NCBI RefSeq assembly: GCF_047675955.1
Contig: NC_132930.1
Span: forward strand, 49,105,832 to 49,169,831
Source: Chlorocebus sabaeus
Taxonomy: Eukaryota > Chordata > Mammalia > Primates > Cercopithecidae
DNA length: 64,000 nucleotides
Direction of reading: 5' to 3'
Shown here: positions 11,561-23,867 of the stretch, piece after piece
Layout: the number at the start of each line of letters is the position of its first letter
Position numbering within the stretch: the first letter of the stretch is position 1
Made by a program: the position numbers and the translations under genes
The notes under the pieces: model-generated
Seen by the model: the letters and a program-made list of their open reading frames with translations, nothing else
Told to the model about the DNA's origin: nothing
The model's database searches: none

Positions 11561-14186
11561 TCAGGACGGACTGGGCGGGCGCGTGCGGGTTTGAGGCGGG
11601 CGTGCAGTCGCGCGGGGTCCTAGTGTCTCCAGGTTTGCGGGGTCTGGGCGGGTGGCCCAGGACGTGAGGGCAGGCTGGGTGTTGGTTGGGAAGCTAGACT
11701 ACCGAGGTTCCGGGCGGCGGGGGCACTGGGCGGTGTGGAGGGTGCGTGGAGAGAGGCGAGGCCCTGCAGGCCCAGGGGGAGTCGCTGCGAGGCTGTGGGG
11801 TGCGGGCGTGGAGCAGGAGTGGGGAGTCCTTAGCTCGTGCCGCCTGGAGAGGGGATCTGAGGGAGTGCCCCTGCGACCGTCCACATAGAGAAGTCCAGAG
11901 TCGGATCCCGGGCGCAGCCACCGGGCTGGCGGCCCAGGGCCCAGGTATGGCGCAGGGCGTGGGGAAGCAGCTTGAGTCCGCGCTGAGAGGGGCCTGAGAA
12001 GGGCTGGTGGCCTGCTGAAACCTCCAGCACTGGGTAGGTGCGTTATTGGGGTGGGAGGAGGGCAGAAAGCAGAGATGTGAATGTGCACAGCATTCCCAGG
12101 TGTGCTGCTGTGAAGGGGAGGGACTAAATGTGGCCGCTGCCGCCCCCGCGGGAGGAGAGGCAGGGAGGGCTCCGTGGAGCCAAGGGGTGGCCCAGTGCAG
12201 GGGACGGGCCTATTGGAGAGGGCTGTCTGGGATTGGGGTGCTGGGGTGCTGGCCCTCTACAAGAGCCCTGACTGCCGTTTTCAGCTGGGGGAGGCAGGCC
12301 CCAGATGTGGAGGGGAGGGCTGGAGGGTCATCCTGGAAGGAGGGCAGGGGCAAGGTACGGGTGCTGAAGTGCAAGGGGGTGTGGCCAGCAGGCCAGGAAC
12401 AGTCCTGGACTGTGTGTGGTGGCCCCAGGAAGAGGCAGAGCAGAAAGCTGCAGTTCAGAACTCACTCCAGGCCCCAGGCCCCTCCTCAGGGAGATTCAGA
12501 CCCTACCTCTGGGCGGCCCACTACTCTCCTGGGTGGCTGCCAGTGGTGCCCGGACCTCGACCCTGAGCCCTGGGCTCCTGTGTCCAGCTCTGTTTCTGCT
12601 GAATGTCATTAGGAAGCTCAAATGCCACATGGCAGGATGTCTTCCCCAGGCCCTTCTGAGTCTGCTGTGTACCCCAGCATCCCCCCAGCCCCCACCGCCA
12701 GTCCTGAGGCAAGACCCTGGAGTCCTCTACCCTCTTCCTCTCATGCCCACACCGGCCATCCATGGCCCATCGGCAGCCAGCCAGGTCTCCCACCTGCACC
12801 CTCCAGGGACCTCACTCAGCCAAGGCCTGAGGGTGGGGGCATCGGGGCCAAAGAAGCCTAGGGTGTTGGCAGTGTGTGTTGTCCTGTGTGAGTTCAGGCG
12901 TGTGTACATGTTACATACATGTACATATTCCTCAGCAGAGCTGTAAAGAAAGGAGGCAAAAATCATGGCACAAGCAGACTGGGGGAGAGGGGAGGCCCCT
13001 GTCCCCCCCCGGAGGAGCCCCAACCTTCCCCAGGGTGCTGGTCCACCCTCCCCACCTGCCCAGTCACTAGGGCTATCTAGGGCTATCAGGTGCCTCTCTG
13101 ATGGATCATTCTAGTCACTCACAAACTTGCAGAGGGGCTGCCCATCCTTAAGGACAGAGCAGAACAGAAAGAGCTCTCTGGACCCTGTGCTTCTCTGCTG
13201 TCTTCACAGCATTACTCTTCAGGAACTTTTTCTCCAATTTCCCTCCTTGAGTTCTCTCTTAAACACATCAGGCGTCTGCTCCCACCCCCATGTCTCAACC
13301 AAATGCTCCAGGACTTTGTGGGGTAAATCCAACTGCCTTTGTCACCACCCTTTCTGTTGCTGGGGTACAGACATGTGGACTGGTTCCCAGTTCCTCCTGT
13401 TTTCCAGCCTCCAGTTCATCAGGAAGTCCTGCCAGCTCTGTCTTGGAAACTTCCCATCATCCAGCCATGGCTTTCCAAGGCTGCTCTGGCCCAAAGCCAC
13501 CCTGTCCTGCTGGAGTTGGTGCCACAGCCCCGGGCCCCCTACCCCTAGTCTATCCTGAACAGAGTGGCCAACCAGCAGGTCCCATCACATCCAGGTGAGA
13601 GCGCTCCGCCCAGCACATGATGATAAGGACCTCCTCTGAGGTCCCTGCTCCCACCTCTGCTGCTCCCACCTCTGCCTGCTTCTCCAAGCTCACTCCGCCC
13701 AGGGCTCTCCCTGACACTCATTTACCTTGTTGGCAAGACTGTCAGGAAACAGGGCTCTCAGACGTGAGTGGTGGGAGCAGAGGAGCGTTTGACAGTATCC
13801 AGCAAAGTACATGGGCATTTATCTTTCAGCCCAGCAGCCCCCAAGTAGGACTTTATTCCAGAGATAAATGGCAGGAATAAAAAAGATGGGTGACCAAGAC
13901 TATTAATTGCAGCATAATGTATAACAGAAAAATTGAAAACATGGCCATCCACACAGTTAATCAGATACACTCTTAAACCTCCACACCTTGGATAGCTGAT
14001 AAAGAAGAGACAGATGGCACCACATGCTGTTACAGAGTGACCTCCGGTATCCAGGATATGCCCTCCTGCAAGATGAGAAAAGGGCACACAGCTGCTGCCA
14101 TTTACCCGGAGCAGAGACTACTGAAGTTCTACCCATTTACCATTGAACATTCTACCCATTTGCCTGCGCTAAAAATGCTTTGTGGA
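11561..14186. other. Unique intergenic sequence, no gene recognised
   Basis: GC-rich to about 13,000, then average. No Alu. A transcript divergent from PCGF3 could start here, but I cannot define exons. Confidence 0.5.
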
Positions 14187-14298
14187 GGCCAGTGCGGCTC
14201 ACACCTGTAGTCCCAGCACTTTGGGAGGCTGAGGCAGGAGGATTGCTTGGGCGCGGGAGTTTGAGACCAGCCTGGAATAACATAGTGAGACCCCATCT
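14187..14298 (+). mobile_element. Alu left-monomer (FLAM-like), split by a second Alu
   Basis: Monomer GGCCAGTGCGGCTCACACC to CCCCATCTCT; its tail continues at 14598-14636 (ATCTCTTAAAAAAATAAAA). Only one arm is present. Confidence 0.82.
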
Positions 14299-14597
14299 CT
14301 TTTTTTTTTTTCTTCGATACAGTCTCACACTGTCACCTAGGCTGGAGTGCAGTGGCACGATCTCGGCTCACTGCAGCCTCTACCTCCCGGGTTCAAGCAA
14401 TTCTCTTGCCTCACCCTCTCTCTAGTAGCCGGGATTACAGGCATGAGCCACCACGCCCAGCTAATTTTTGAATTTTTAGTAGAGATGGAGTCTTGGCATG
14501 TTGGCCATGTTGGTCTCAAACTCCTAACCTCAGGTGGTTCACCTGTCTCGGCCTCCCAAAGTGCTGGGATTACAGGCATGAGCCACCATGCCTGGCC
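14299..14597 (-). mobile_element. Antisense Alu nested in the monomer
   Basis: Poly-T start to CATGCCTGGCC end. CCCATCTCT on the left and CCCTATCTCT on the right are the duplicated host sequence. Confidence 0.9.
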
Positions 14598-14637
14598 CCT
14601 ATCTCTTAAAAAAATAAAAAGTTAAAAAATAAAAATA

Positions 14638-14954
14638 GGCGGGTGCAGTGGCCCACGCCTATGACCCCAGCACTTTGAGAGGCCAAGACTGGTGGATCAC
14701 TTGAACCCAGGAGTTCAAGACCAGCCTGAGCAACATGGTGAAACCCTGTTTCTCCTAAAACAACAATAACAAGTAGCTGGCCACGGTGGTGCGTGGTGGT
14801 GTGTCCTGTGGCCCCAGCTCCTTGGGAGGTTGAGGTGGGAGGATAGATTGAGCCTGGCAGGTGGAAGTTGCAGTGAGCCGAGATTGTACCACTGCACTCC
14901 AGCCCAGATGACGGAGGAAGACCCTGTCTCAAAATAAAATAAATAAATAAATAA
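14638..14954 (+). mobile_element. Old Alu (J-like)
   Basis: Two arms with many substitutions and a (AAAT)n tail ending at 14954. The divergence suggests an older subfamily. Confidence 0.85.
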
Positions 14955-15830
14955 TTGTGGATTCTGGGAAGATGGTGACAGTAGCAAGAATTTTGTATCT
15001 CCCTGAATTCCCTCATGAGACACGTAGAACTACAAAGCAGATCAAAACTGAGATGGGCAGCGCAGACTGCAAAGCCAGAAGATAACATATTTTCACACCA
15101 GGTGGAGGCAAAGCTCAGAGCCTCATTCTCTGTGCCATCGCCATGTGTGTACAGGGCGTGAGTTTACCCTCTTTCCCAAAGCAGCTGAAACAGTGGACAA
15201 AATACATCCAATGATCTTCAGACACCGGGCATCAGGAAGTATGGGACATGGTCCCTGAGAGAGGAGCGAATGGGGCGAGGCCTAAAGGAAGCCTCCTGGC
15301 TGCAACTCAGGGAGAGGAGCTGGTGCAGAGGAGGCAAAGCTGGGAGTCAGGGAGGCCCACGCACCAGAGTCCACAGGGCAGGGACAGAGAGGAGGGCCTC
15401 CCCACAGCCAGAGCTCCAGGATGGAGCAGGCATGCGGGAGCTGTCCGGAGCTGGGAAGGACTCCAGAAAGAAGCTGGCAGAACAGGGCTGGAAGTCTTCA
15501 CGCTCCCACCGGCCCCAGGATGTCCTCATGGCCCCAGGGGCACCAGGCAGGGCGGTCAGCTGTGGGACAGGAGCAGTCTGCGCTGGTCCAGACTCAAAAG
15601 CTCAGAAGACTGGAGAGGACCAATGTGTCTCCAGATAACTTGACTTTGTACAGTGCAAAGCACAGGGATATTTAGTGGGAATGCAAATATACTCAGAACT
15701 CAACAGGGAAAGTGAACAACACCTGCATCTAATTGAAAGTTATCAGACATGCAAAGAGGAAAATATGACCCGTGATAAGGAAGGAACCCCATCAGTGGAA
15801 GCCGGCCTGGAAACCACGCGGGTGCAGAAT
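14955..15830 (+). mobile_element. Probable ancient L1 5'-region remnant
   Basis: GGGAAGATGGTGACAGTAGC followed by CAGACATGCAAAGAGGAAAATATGACC near 15750 resembles old L1 5' ends. No open reading frame of L1 type remains. The assignment is from memory. Confidence 0.45.
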
Positions 15831-16346
15831 GAAGTCTGTGTGTAGAAGCAGCTGTGCCTGGAAGTGGATCAGGAGATGGACGAGGAAACAGGAGCTATGA
15901 GGACAGCAGGACCTGAGGCCACCCAAAGAGACCCGCATTGGCCACGACTGAAGCCACTGATTGAAGCACACCAAGGATGCTTACACCACGAATGCATAAT
16001 GCCACTTAAAAAGATGCTGTGGACGGGCTCTGGGGCGCCAACTTGTTATTTACGAAACTGGTGAAGGGTGGGGGTCAACCAGCCGCTCATCTTCCCTTAT
16101 GCACACGGCACCTCGGGGCAGCCAAAGACCTGGTGAGTGCTTGCTTCTCTCTAGGAACATTGCAGCTGGTAAATGAAGAAATTATAGAATAAACTCTCCC
16201 CCTTTCACAGCCCCAGTGAGATAATGACACAGGTAACAACTGTCATTGATGTGAACATTACCAGAGAGACAGCCGGACGTCATGTGCCTCCTGGTAGGAA
16301 AGCAACAATGACTACAATGAGATCTTGCTTAAAAATCTACCCTGAA
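15831..16346. other. Intergenic sequence, nothing recognised
   Basis: Average composition with only short frames. It may continue the decayed L1, but I cannot show it. Confidence 0.4.
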
Positions 16347-16649
16347 GCCGGGTGCGGTGGCTCACGCCTGGATCCTAGCACTTTGGGAGGCCAAGGCGGG
16401 CGGATCACGAGGTCAGGAGATCGAGACCATCCTGGTTAACACAGTGAAACCCTGTCTCTACTAAAAATACAAAAATTAGCTGGGCGTGGTGGCGGGTACC
16501 TGCAGTTCCAGCTACTAGGGAGGCTGAGGCAGGAAAATGGCGTGAACCCGGGAGGTGGAGCTTGCAGTGAGCCGAGACCACACCACTGCACTCCAGCCTG
16601 GGCGACAGAGGAAGACTCCATCTCAAAAAAAAAAAAAAAAAAAAAAAAA
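16347..16649 (+). mobile_element. AluY, full length
   Basis: Head GCCGGGTGCGGTGGCTCACG, AluY-type GGAGATCGAGACCATCCTGG, and a long A tail. CTACCCTGAA flanks both ends (16337-16346 and 16650-16659). Confidence 0.93.
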
Positions 16650-17264
16650 CTACCCTGAATATAGGTGTGGTAGGCGCTCCGTCCCACCACCCAGGCTTGC
16701 CCCTCCAGCTGCTCCCTATGAGGTCTCCCAGTAGATCTCTGTCCCAGGCCTTCTCTGGCAAGGGTGAGGGGAGCCCCTGGGGCCCACAGTGCAGAGGGAG
16801 CTCTCCCCGGGACTCAGGCAGCCCTGCTATGCACCTTTTCTTCAACGTTGCTGTTTCTTTCCATTTCGCACTCTCTGCCCCTTTCTGACTCCCTAAGGTG
16901 GTCGCCTGAGGAAAGCTCCCAGCCCCACCCAGCCCAAGCCCCTTAGCTCAGGCTCTGCTTCTTGGGGACCAGCACTAAGACACTGATCAGGCCTCTGGGT
17001 CTCGTGGATTTATGGGATTCGGGGACAGGCGGGAGACACCTTGGAATGTAAGCAGAAACTCTCAGGACTAGGAACTGTTTCTTCCACAATTGACGTGCAG
17101 GGGATTGAAGATATGGTGAGAGAAATGACAGTCGAAGGGAAGTGAGTGTAGACCTGGGGCTTGATTTGGATCCTGAGTCACACAAACTGTAAACAAAACA
17201 AAGCATATTATGCAACAATCGTGGTGACAGACACTAACTAGATATTTGGTAATGCTGAAAATCA
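16650..17264. other. Intergenic sequence, nothing recognised
   Basis: No repeat head or tail, no coding signature. Confidence 0.4.
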
Positions 17265-17577
17265 GCCGGGCCCGGTGGTTCACACCTATAATGCCAGCAC
17301 TTTGGGAGGCCAAAGCGAGCAGATCACCTGAGGTCAGGAGTTTGAGACCAGCTTGGCCAACATGGTGAAACTCCGTCTCTACTAAATACACAAAAAAATT
17401 TAGCCAGGCGAAGTGGCGGGCACCTGGAATCCCAGCTACCCGGGAGGCTGAGGCAGGAGAATCTCTTGAACCCAGGAGGCAGAGGTTGCAGTGAGCCGAG
17501 ATTGCACCACTGCACTCCAGCCTGGGCGACAGAGCAAGACTCCGTCTCAAAAAAAAAAAAACAAAAACAAAAAAAAC
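17265..17577 (+). mobile_element. AluS-type element
   Basis: Two arms with GAGTTTGAGACCAGCTTGGCC and an A-rich tail with C interruptions. Confidence 0.9.
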
Positions 17578-18195
17578 GATTGCCTCCCTCGCTTGCTGCC
17601 TGTGCTGCCCGCCCACCTCAGGCGCCCTTCAATCTCCTTCTGTTTCTCCCTCAAGACGCCAGACCCCTCTGGGAGCTGGAAGTGCCTGCAGGTGCCCTGC
17701 AGAGGCGGCCTCATGGGAGTTTGTTGAGTGAACGCATCAATGAATACCTGTTTCAATCAACCAGGTAGAAATCTTGGAAATAAAATTTATAGTCCTGGGC
17801 ACACATGAAAACCAGTCAGTGAGGTAACTCACAAACCAGTTGAAGAGCTTGGTGGAGCTGTAAGTGACGGTGCTGAGGACAGGGCGGCAGGGAAGCAATA
17901 GAAGCGCAGGGGAGCCAGGCAGGGCTGAAATCACAGATGTAATGATCCCACGAGAGCAGACGAAGACAGAGTGTGAGGAGCTTCAGACTTGAGGACTAAC
18001 ATGACTCTGCAGGTCGAGATGCAAACATCGTGCTAGGAACATGCTCAGACGCCTGGTAGGATGCTGGGTATGGGGAAGGCAGGACTCCCACAAAAGAGTC
18101 AGAAGAGCCAGACCCCAAGCAGCTGGCACATCACCAATGACTGAACCCAAGTATCATTTAACCATCGACGGAGAAATCACTCCAGTCGTTCATCC
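17578..18195. other. Intergenic sequence, nothing recognised
   Basis: Average composition and only short open frames. Confidence 0.4.
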
Positions 18196-18257
18196 GTGTG
18201 TGTGTGTGTGTCTGTGTGTGTCAATGTGCGTGTCTGTGTCAGTGTGTGTGTGTCTGT

Positions 18258-18288
<31 letters not shown>

Positions 18289-18289
18289 G
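18196..18289. repeat. (TG)n microsatellite with TC interruptions
   Basis: GTGTGTGTGTCTGTGTG-type tract directly before an antisense Alu; TG repeats resume after the Alu at 18591-18603, so the Alu inserted into the repeat. Confidence 0.9.
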
Positions 18290-18590
18290 TTTTTTGTTGT
18301 GTTTGTTTTGAGACAGAGTCTCGCTCTTGTCCACCAGGCTGGAGTGCAGTGGGGCGATCCCGGTTCACTGCAACCTCTGCCCTCCAGGTTCAAGCGATTT
18401 CCTGTCTCAGCCTCCTGAGTAGCTGGGATTACAGGCACACACCACCACGCCTGGCTAATTTTGTATTTTTAGTACAGACGGGTTTTCACCATGTTGGTCA
18501 GTCTGGTCTCGAACTCCTGACCTCAGGTGATCCACCCACTTCGGCCTCCCAAAGTGCTGGGATTACAGGTGTGAGCCACCGTGTCCGGGC
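18290..18590 (-). mobile_element. Antisense Alu inserted in a TG repeat
   Basis: Poly-T start through the reverse head CCACCGTGTCCGGGC. Confidence 0.92.
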
Positions 18591-18778
18591 TGTGTGTGTG
18601 TGTTTTTACACAAAACTAACACTCAGCAATGACCACCAGAAAGCTGCGTGTGGTGTGGTGAGCAGGGAGCACACTCTAAAGCCCAGGCTGCTCAGAAGAG
18701 CCTGGAGACGCTGCATGCCCTTGGCCTGTCTTGGAAGAATGTGCAGTTAATTGTGTATGTTAAAAATCAAATGTCAAT

Positions 18779-19081
18779 GGCCAGGCACGGTGGCTCACGC
18801 CTGTAATCCCAGCACTTTGGGAGGCTGATGCAGGCAGATCACTTGATGTCAGGAGTTCGAGACCAGCCTGGCCAACATGGCAAAACCATCTCTACTAAAA
18901 ATACAAAAATTAGCTGGACGTGGTGGCACATGCCTGTAATTCTAGCTACTTGGGAGGCTGAGGCAGGAGAATCGCTTGAACCCGGGAGGCGGAGGTTGCA
19001 GTGAGCCGAGATTGTACCACTGCACTCCAGCCTGGGTGACAGAGGGAGACTGTCTCCAACAAACAAACTAACTAACTAACC
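18779..19081 (+). mobile_element. AluS-type element
   Basis: Head GGCCAGGCACGGTGGCTC and an ACAAACAAACTAACTAAC tail. Confidence 0.91.
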
Positions 19082-19149
19082 AACATGGAACACACCACAC
19101 AAAGAGCAGCCAGTGTGGGCTTCAGGATTGACTTCAATTAAGAAGAGCG

Positions 19150-19618
19150 TGTCAATATCGGTTCATCAATCATGACAAAGTTACCAAACTCATGCAAGAT
19201 GTAAATAATGGGGAAGTAGAGTGCAGGGTTTGGGGGAGAGAGGGGTATGTGGGAACGCTGTACTTTCTGATAGATTTCTCCATAAACCTAAAATTGCTCT
19301 GAAACATAAAGTCTAATAATTTTAAAAAGCAACTTACTAATAAATGTAGCCAAAGAATGCAAAACAAATATTCTGAAGGCTACAACTACAAACCATGACC
19401 AAAAGAATCTAAAGAAGATCTAAGTAAATGGGAAGATCTCCTGCGTCCGAGGTGGGAAGACAATATCGTTAAGGTGTCTTCCAACCTCATCATTCGACAC
19501 AATCCATATCAAAGTCCTAGTGAGCTTTTTCCAGAAATTGACAAGCTGATCCTAAAATTTATATGGAAATTCAGGGGACTCAGAATAGCCAAAACAACCT
19601 TAAAAAGAACAAAATTGT
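19150..19618 (+). mobile_element. Old L1 pieces (3' UTR-like, then ORF2-like)
   Basis: CTGTACTTTCTGATAGATTT and CTGAAACATAAAGTCTAATAA near 19258-19317 resemble an L1 3' end. AAATTTATATGGAAATTCA and AGAATAGCCAAAACAACCTT near 19555-19600 are typical of L1 ORF2. Both read in the plus direction. No intact frame. Confidence 0.75.
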
Positions 19619-19929
19619 TCAGGCACGGTGGCTTACACTTGTAAGTGCAGCACTTTAGGAGGCCAAGGCGGGTGGATCACCTGAGGTCAGGAATTCCAGA
19701 CCAGCCTGGCCAACATGGCAAACCCCCGTCTCTACTAAAAATACAAATATTAGCCAGACGTGGTGGTGGACACCTGTAATCCCAGCTACTCCGGAGGCTG
19801 AGGCAGGAGAATCGCTTGAACCCAGGAGGTGGACGTTGCAGTGAGCTGAGATGGCGCCACTGTACTCTAGCCTGGGTGACAGAGCAAGACCCCATCTCAA
19901 AAAAAAACAAAAAACAAAAAAACAAAAAT
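19619..19929 (+). mobile_element. Alu inserted in the L1 remnant
   Basis: Head CAGGCACGGTGGCTTACAC, two arms, A-rich tail. Confidence 0.9.
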
Positions 19930-20148
19930 AGATGCTCATTTCCAACATAGTCAATAAAAACTTGATAATATACACAAAGTAGTTACGCTACTCAATACAC
20001 AAAAGGTTAGATATCAGTCATACCTATAGAGAAATTAGACACGTACACTACACACAGCTGTGTGCACACAAACACACACAATACCTACCTGCCAAAAGAT
20101 ACCACACAACACCTATATGCAAAAAAATTAAATACCCATCTCAAAGTC

Positions 20149-20445
20149 TTTTTTTTTTTTTTTTTGAGATGGAGTCTTGCTCTATTGCCCAGGCTGGAGT
20201 ACAATGGCACGATCTTGGCCCATGCAACGTTCGCCTCCCGGGTTCAAGCGATTCTCCTGCCTCAGCCTCCCGAGTAGCTGGGATTACAGGCGCCCGCCAC
20301 CTCACCCGGCTAACTTTTTGTATTTTTAGTAGAGATGGGTTTTCACCATGTTAGCCAGGATGGTCTCTATCTCCTGACCTTGTGATCCGCCCACCTCGGC
20401 CTCCCAAAGTGCTGGGATTACAGGCGTGAGCCACTGCGCCCGGCC
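20149..20445 (-). mobile_element. Antisense AluY
   Basis: Poly-T start to TGCGCCCGGCC. CCATCTCAAAGTCTT is duplicated on both sides. Confidence 0.93.
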
Positions 20446-20563
20446 TCCATCTCAAAGTCTTAAAGCAGGTTAGACCCTGTTGGGAGGCAATTCTCCACAC
20501 CTCGTGTTTCTCCACCGTCCAGGTCCTCAGGGTCACTGAAACCATGTTAAGAATGTTTGTCCA

Positions 20564-20862
20564 GGCCGGGCGCGGTGGCTCGTGTCTGTAATACCAGCAC
20601 TTTGGGAGGCCGAGGCAGGCGGATCACCTGAGGTCAGTTCAAGACCAGCCTGGCCAACATGGTAAAACCCTGTCTCTGCTAAAAATACAAAATTAGCCAG
20701 TATTGGCTACATGTATTGGCATGTGCCCGTAATCCCAGCTGCTCTGGGAGGCTGAGGCAGGAGAATTGCTTGAACTCAGGAGGCGGATGCTGCAATGAGC
20801 CAAGACTGTGCCACTGCGCTCCAACCTGGACAACAGAGCGAGACTCCGTCTCAAAAAAAAAA
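20564..20862 (+). mobile_element. Alu SINE
   Basis: Head GGCCGGGCGCGGTGGCTCG; AATGTTTGT and GATGTTTGT flanks form an imperfect duplication. Confidence 0.91.
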
Positions 20863-21073
20863 GGATGTTTGTTCTGGAGATGCTTTAGGGTAGTGAGGCT
20901 CAGGAAGTCTCCCTCTCTGGAGACGTTTCGGGGCAGAAAGGACAAAGACCTCCTCCACCCGCACAACAGCCCCCACCTACCTCTGTCCCTGGAGAAGGCT
21001 TACTTACACTCCAGAGAAGGAACCAGGTTTGTCTCTCTGGAAGGGAGGATGTGGAGGCCCCCAGCAGCCACAC

Positions 21074-21356
21074 GGCTGTAATCCCAGCACTTTGGGAGGC
21101 CGAGGCGAGTGGATCACCTGAGGTCAGGAGTTCGAGACCAGCCTGGCCGACGTGGTGAAACCCCATCTCTACTAATAATACAAAAACTAGCTGGGTGTGG
21201 TGGCACATGCCTGTAATCCCAGCTACTCAGGAGGCTGAGGCAGGAGAATTGCTTGAACCCAGGACGGGGAGGTTGCAGTGAGCTGAGACCACGCCATTGC
21301 ACTCCAGCCTGGGCAACAGAGCGAGACTCCGTTGGGAAAAAAAAAAAAAAAAAAAA
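21074..21356 (+). mobile_element. 5'-truncated Alu
   Basis: Begins inside the left arm at CTGTAATCCCAGC and ends in a 20-base A tail after CTCCGTTGGG. Confidence 0.9.
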
Positions 21357-21723
21357 CAATAAGAGAGTTTCCTAAACTCGGGGTTCTTCCCCAACTTCCG
21401 CAACATGCACCCGCTGCCTGTCCAGGTTCTACCCGCATCATCCGAGGCTGAGACATGGGGACGGGATCGGGGACAGGACGGGGGACTGCTGTTGCCAGGA
21501 GTGGTGAATGCTTTTGGCTCTGACAGGAGCTAATCTTTCCCGTGTCCGTGTATGTGTGAAACTGGCTGATCAGCTTCTTAGCTTGTGAGCAGAGCAAAAT
21601 CTCAGACACTTCAAGTCTCTGGTTTAACACATGCTCATTTTATAACACACACACACTCATTTCACACCATATAGATAAGAAAGTGGATACCTGATCACAC
21701 AATGGACACAATATTGGATAACC
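21357..21723. other. Short unique spacer
   Basis: No gene or repeat recognised. Confidence 0.4.
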
Positions 21724-22025
21724 TTTTTTTTTTTTTTTTTTTTGAGACGGAGTCTCACTCTGTGCCCAGGCTGGAGTGCAGTGGCTGGATCTCAGCTCAC
21801 TGCAAGTTCTGCCTCCCGGGTTTACGCCGTTCTCCTGCCTCAGTCTCCCGAGTAGCTGGGACTACAGGCGCCCGCCACCTCGCCCGGCTAATTTTTTGTA
21901 TTTTTTTTAGTAGAGACGGGGTTTCACCGTGTTAGCCAGGATGGTCTCGATCTCCTGACCTTGTGATCCGCCTGTCTCGGCCTCCCAAAGTGCTGGGATT
22001 ACAGGCTTGAGCCACCGCGCCTGGC
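21724..22025 (-). mobile_element. Antisense AluY of Old World monkey type
   Basis: CAGTGGCTGGATCTCAGCTC is the reverse of the monkey-type right-arm variant with one change. GGATAAC(T/C)TTTT flanks both ends. Confidence 0.92.
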
Positions 22026-22042
22026 TGGATAACTTTTTAAAC

Positions 22043-22066
22043 CACACACACACACACACACACACA
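22043..22066. repeat. (CA)n microsatellite
   Basis: About 11 CA units between two Alus. Confidence 0.9.
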
Positions 22067-22074
22067 AATTCTTC

Positions 22075-22210
22075 TTTTTTTTCTTTTCTTTTCTTTTTTT
22101 TTTTTGAGACAAGAGTCTCACTCTGTCACCCAAGCTACAGTGCAGTGGCGAGATCTCAGTTCACTGCAACCTCCACCTCCCCGGTTCAAACGATTCTCCT
22201 GCCTCAGCCT
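22075..22210 (-). mobile_element. Truncated antisense Alu
   Basis: Poly-T/TTTTC start and right arm only, ending at CTGCCTCAGCCT. Confidence 0.88.
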
Positions 22211-22256
22211 TGTTTGAAATGCTTGTTCCCCGGTGCTGTAAAGAAATAGCACTTGA

Positions 22257-22565
22257 GGCCGGGCGCGGTGGCTCAAGCCTGTGGTCCCAGCACTTTGGGA
22301 GGCCGAGACGGGCGGATCACGAGGTCAGGAGATCGAGACCGTCCTGGCTAACACGGTGAAACCCCGTCTCTACTAAAAAATACAAGAAACTAGCCGGGCG
22401 AGGTGGCGGGCGCCTGTCGTCCCAGCTACTCGGGAGGCTGAGGCAGGAGAATGGCGTGAACCCGGGAGGCGGAGCTTGCAGTGAGCTGAGATCCGGCCAC
22501 TGCACTCCAGCCTGGGTGACAGAGCAAGACTCCGTCTCAAAAAAAAAAAAAAAAAAAAAAAAAAA
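22257..22565 (+). mobile_element. AluY of Old World monkey type, young
   Basis: Head with GGCTCAAGCC, GATCCGGCCACTGC right arm, about 30-base pure A tail, and an AAGAAATAGCACTTGA duplication on both sides. The intact tail and duplication suggest recent insertion. Confidence 0.93.
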
Positions 22566-23120
22566 GAAATAGCACTTGAAAATAAATTTAATTTACTCAG
22601 CAAGGCCATTTTTACTTCCTGCAGAAAGGGTACACTTGCCAGCAGTTTTGCCACGAGAGTACACCGAACAAAGGAGAGAGGGTCATTTATAACCTGACGC
22701 ACCCACCCTCCTGCTGTGTCCGGTTTCCATTGACTGGAACAGGACCTCACATTCTGTATTTGTCCCGATCGGCTAGCAACTTAGAACTTTTTAAAAGAGG
22801 CAAAGGCAGAGGAGAACAAAGGAAGGAGGAAGTAACTTGTGGAATGCTGAGAGAGGTAAAAACACCTTCAAATAAGGAAGAGGAGCAGGCTTTGAACTAA
22901 CGCTTGCTTGGACCAGTATAAGCATGCCAGGGCAAATATTAGGCTAAATTGTGGGAGCTAAGAAAGTAAAGTACATTGATTTATTTATTACAGCTAGCAG
23001 ATATTTAAGAATGTCAGCACAGGTCTTTGAATACATTTTGCTTCTAAGAGAAGTTATTATTTATTCCTAATTAGACGGGGAGGAAAGTCTTTGAAGAGGA
23101 ACCTCTACTTTACTTTTTAC
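22566..23120. other. Unique intergenic sequence, nothing recognised
   Basis: A/T-leaning sequence without coding or repeat signature that I can name. Confidence 0.4.
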
Positions 23121-23296
23121 AGCCTCCCAAGTAGCTGGGATTACAGGCACGCATCACCCCACCTGGCTTTTTTTTTGTATTTTTGAGGGATTTCACCATG
23201 TTGGCCAGGCTAGTCTCAAACTCCTGACCTCAAGTGTTCCATCCACCTCGGCCTCCCAAAGTGCTGGGATTACAGGCGTGAGCCACTTGCCTGGCC
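23121..23296 (-). mobile_element. Truncated antisense Alu
   Basis: Starts within the right arm at AGCCTCCCAAGTAGCTGGG and ends TTGCCTGGCC. Confidence 0.86.
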
Positions 23297-23316
23297 TCAA
23301 GTGATTTAGAAAGTTT

Positions 23317-23576
23317 GTTTTTATATATATATATATATTTATTTATATATACATATAAACATATAATATATAGTATAATTTATATTATAAATATATAATA
23401 TATAATATACTATATATTATAATTATATAATATATAATATACTATATATTATAAATATATAATATATAATATAATATATTATAAATAATGTATATACTAT
23501 ATGCTATGTACTATATATTATATATTATATATAATATAAATATATATTATATAATATATATTTGTATTATATATAT
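23317..23576. repeat. TA-rich microsatellite
   Basis: About 260 bases of ATATAT and TATAATATA. Strong hairpin or cruciform potential. Confidence 0.92.
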
Positions 23577-23867
23577 TTTTATTTTATTTTATTTTATTTT
23601 TTGAAACGGAGTCTTATTCTGTCACCCAGGCTGGAGTGCAATGGCATGATCTCGGCTCACTGCAACCTCTGCCCTCCCTGCCTCAGCCTCCCGAGTAGCT
23701 GGGAATACAGGCATGCAGCACCACGCTTGGCTAATTTTTGTATTTTTAGTAGAAATGGGGTTTCACCATTTTGGCCCGGCCGGTCTCAGACTCCTGACCT
23801 CAAATGATCCACCTGCCTTGGCCTCCCAAAGTGCTGGGATTACAGGCGTGAGACACCGCACCTGGCC
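23577..23867 (-). mobile_element. Antisense Alu (first copy of a duplicated module)
   Basis: (TTTTA)n start and CGCACCTGGCC end. Shares GTAGAAATGGGGTTTCACCATTTTGGCC-type variants with the Alu at 26603-26901. Confidence 0.9.
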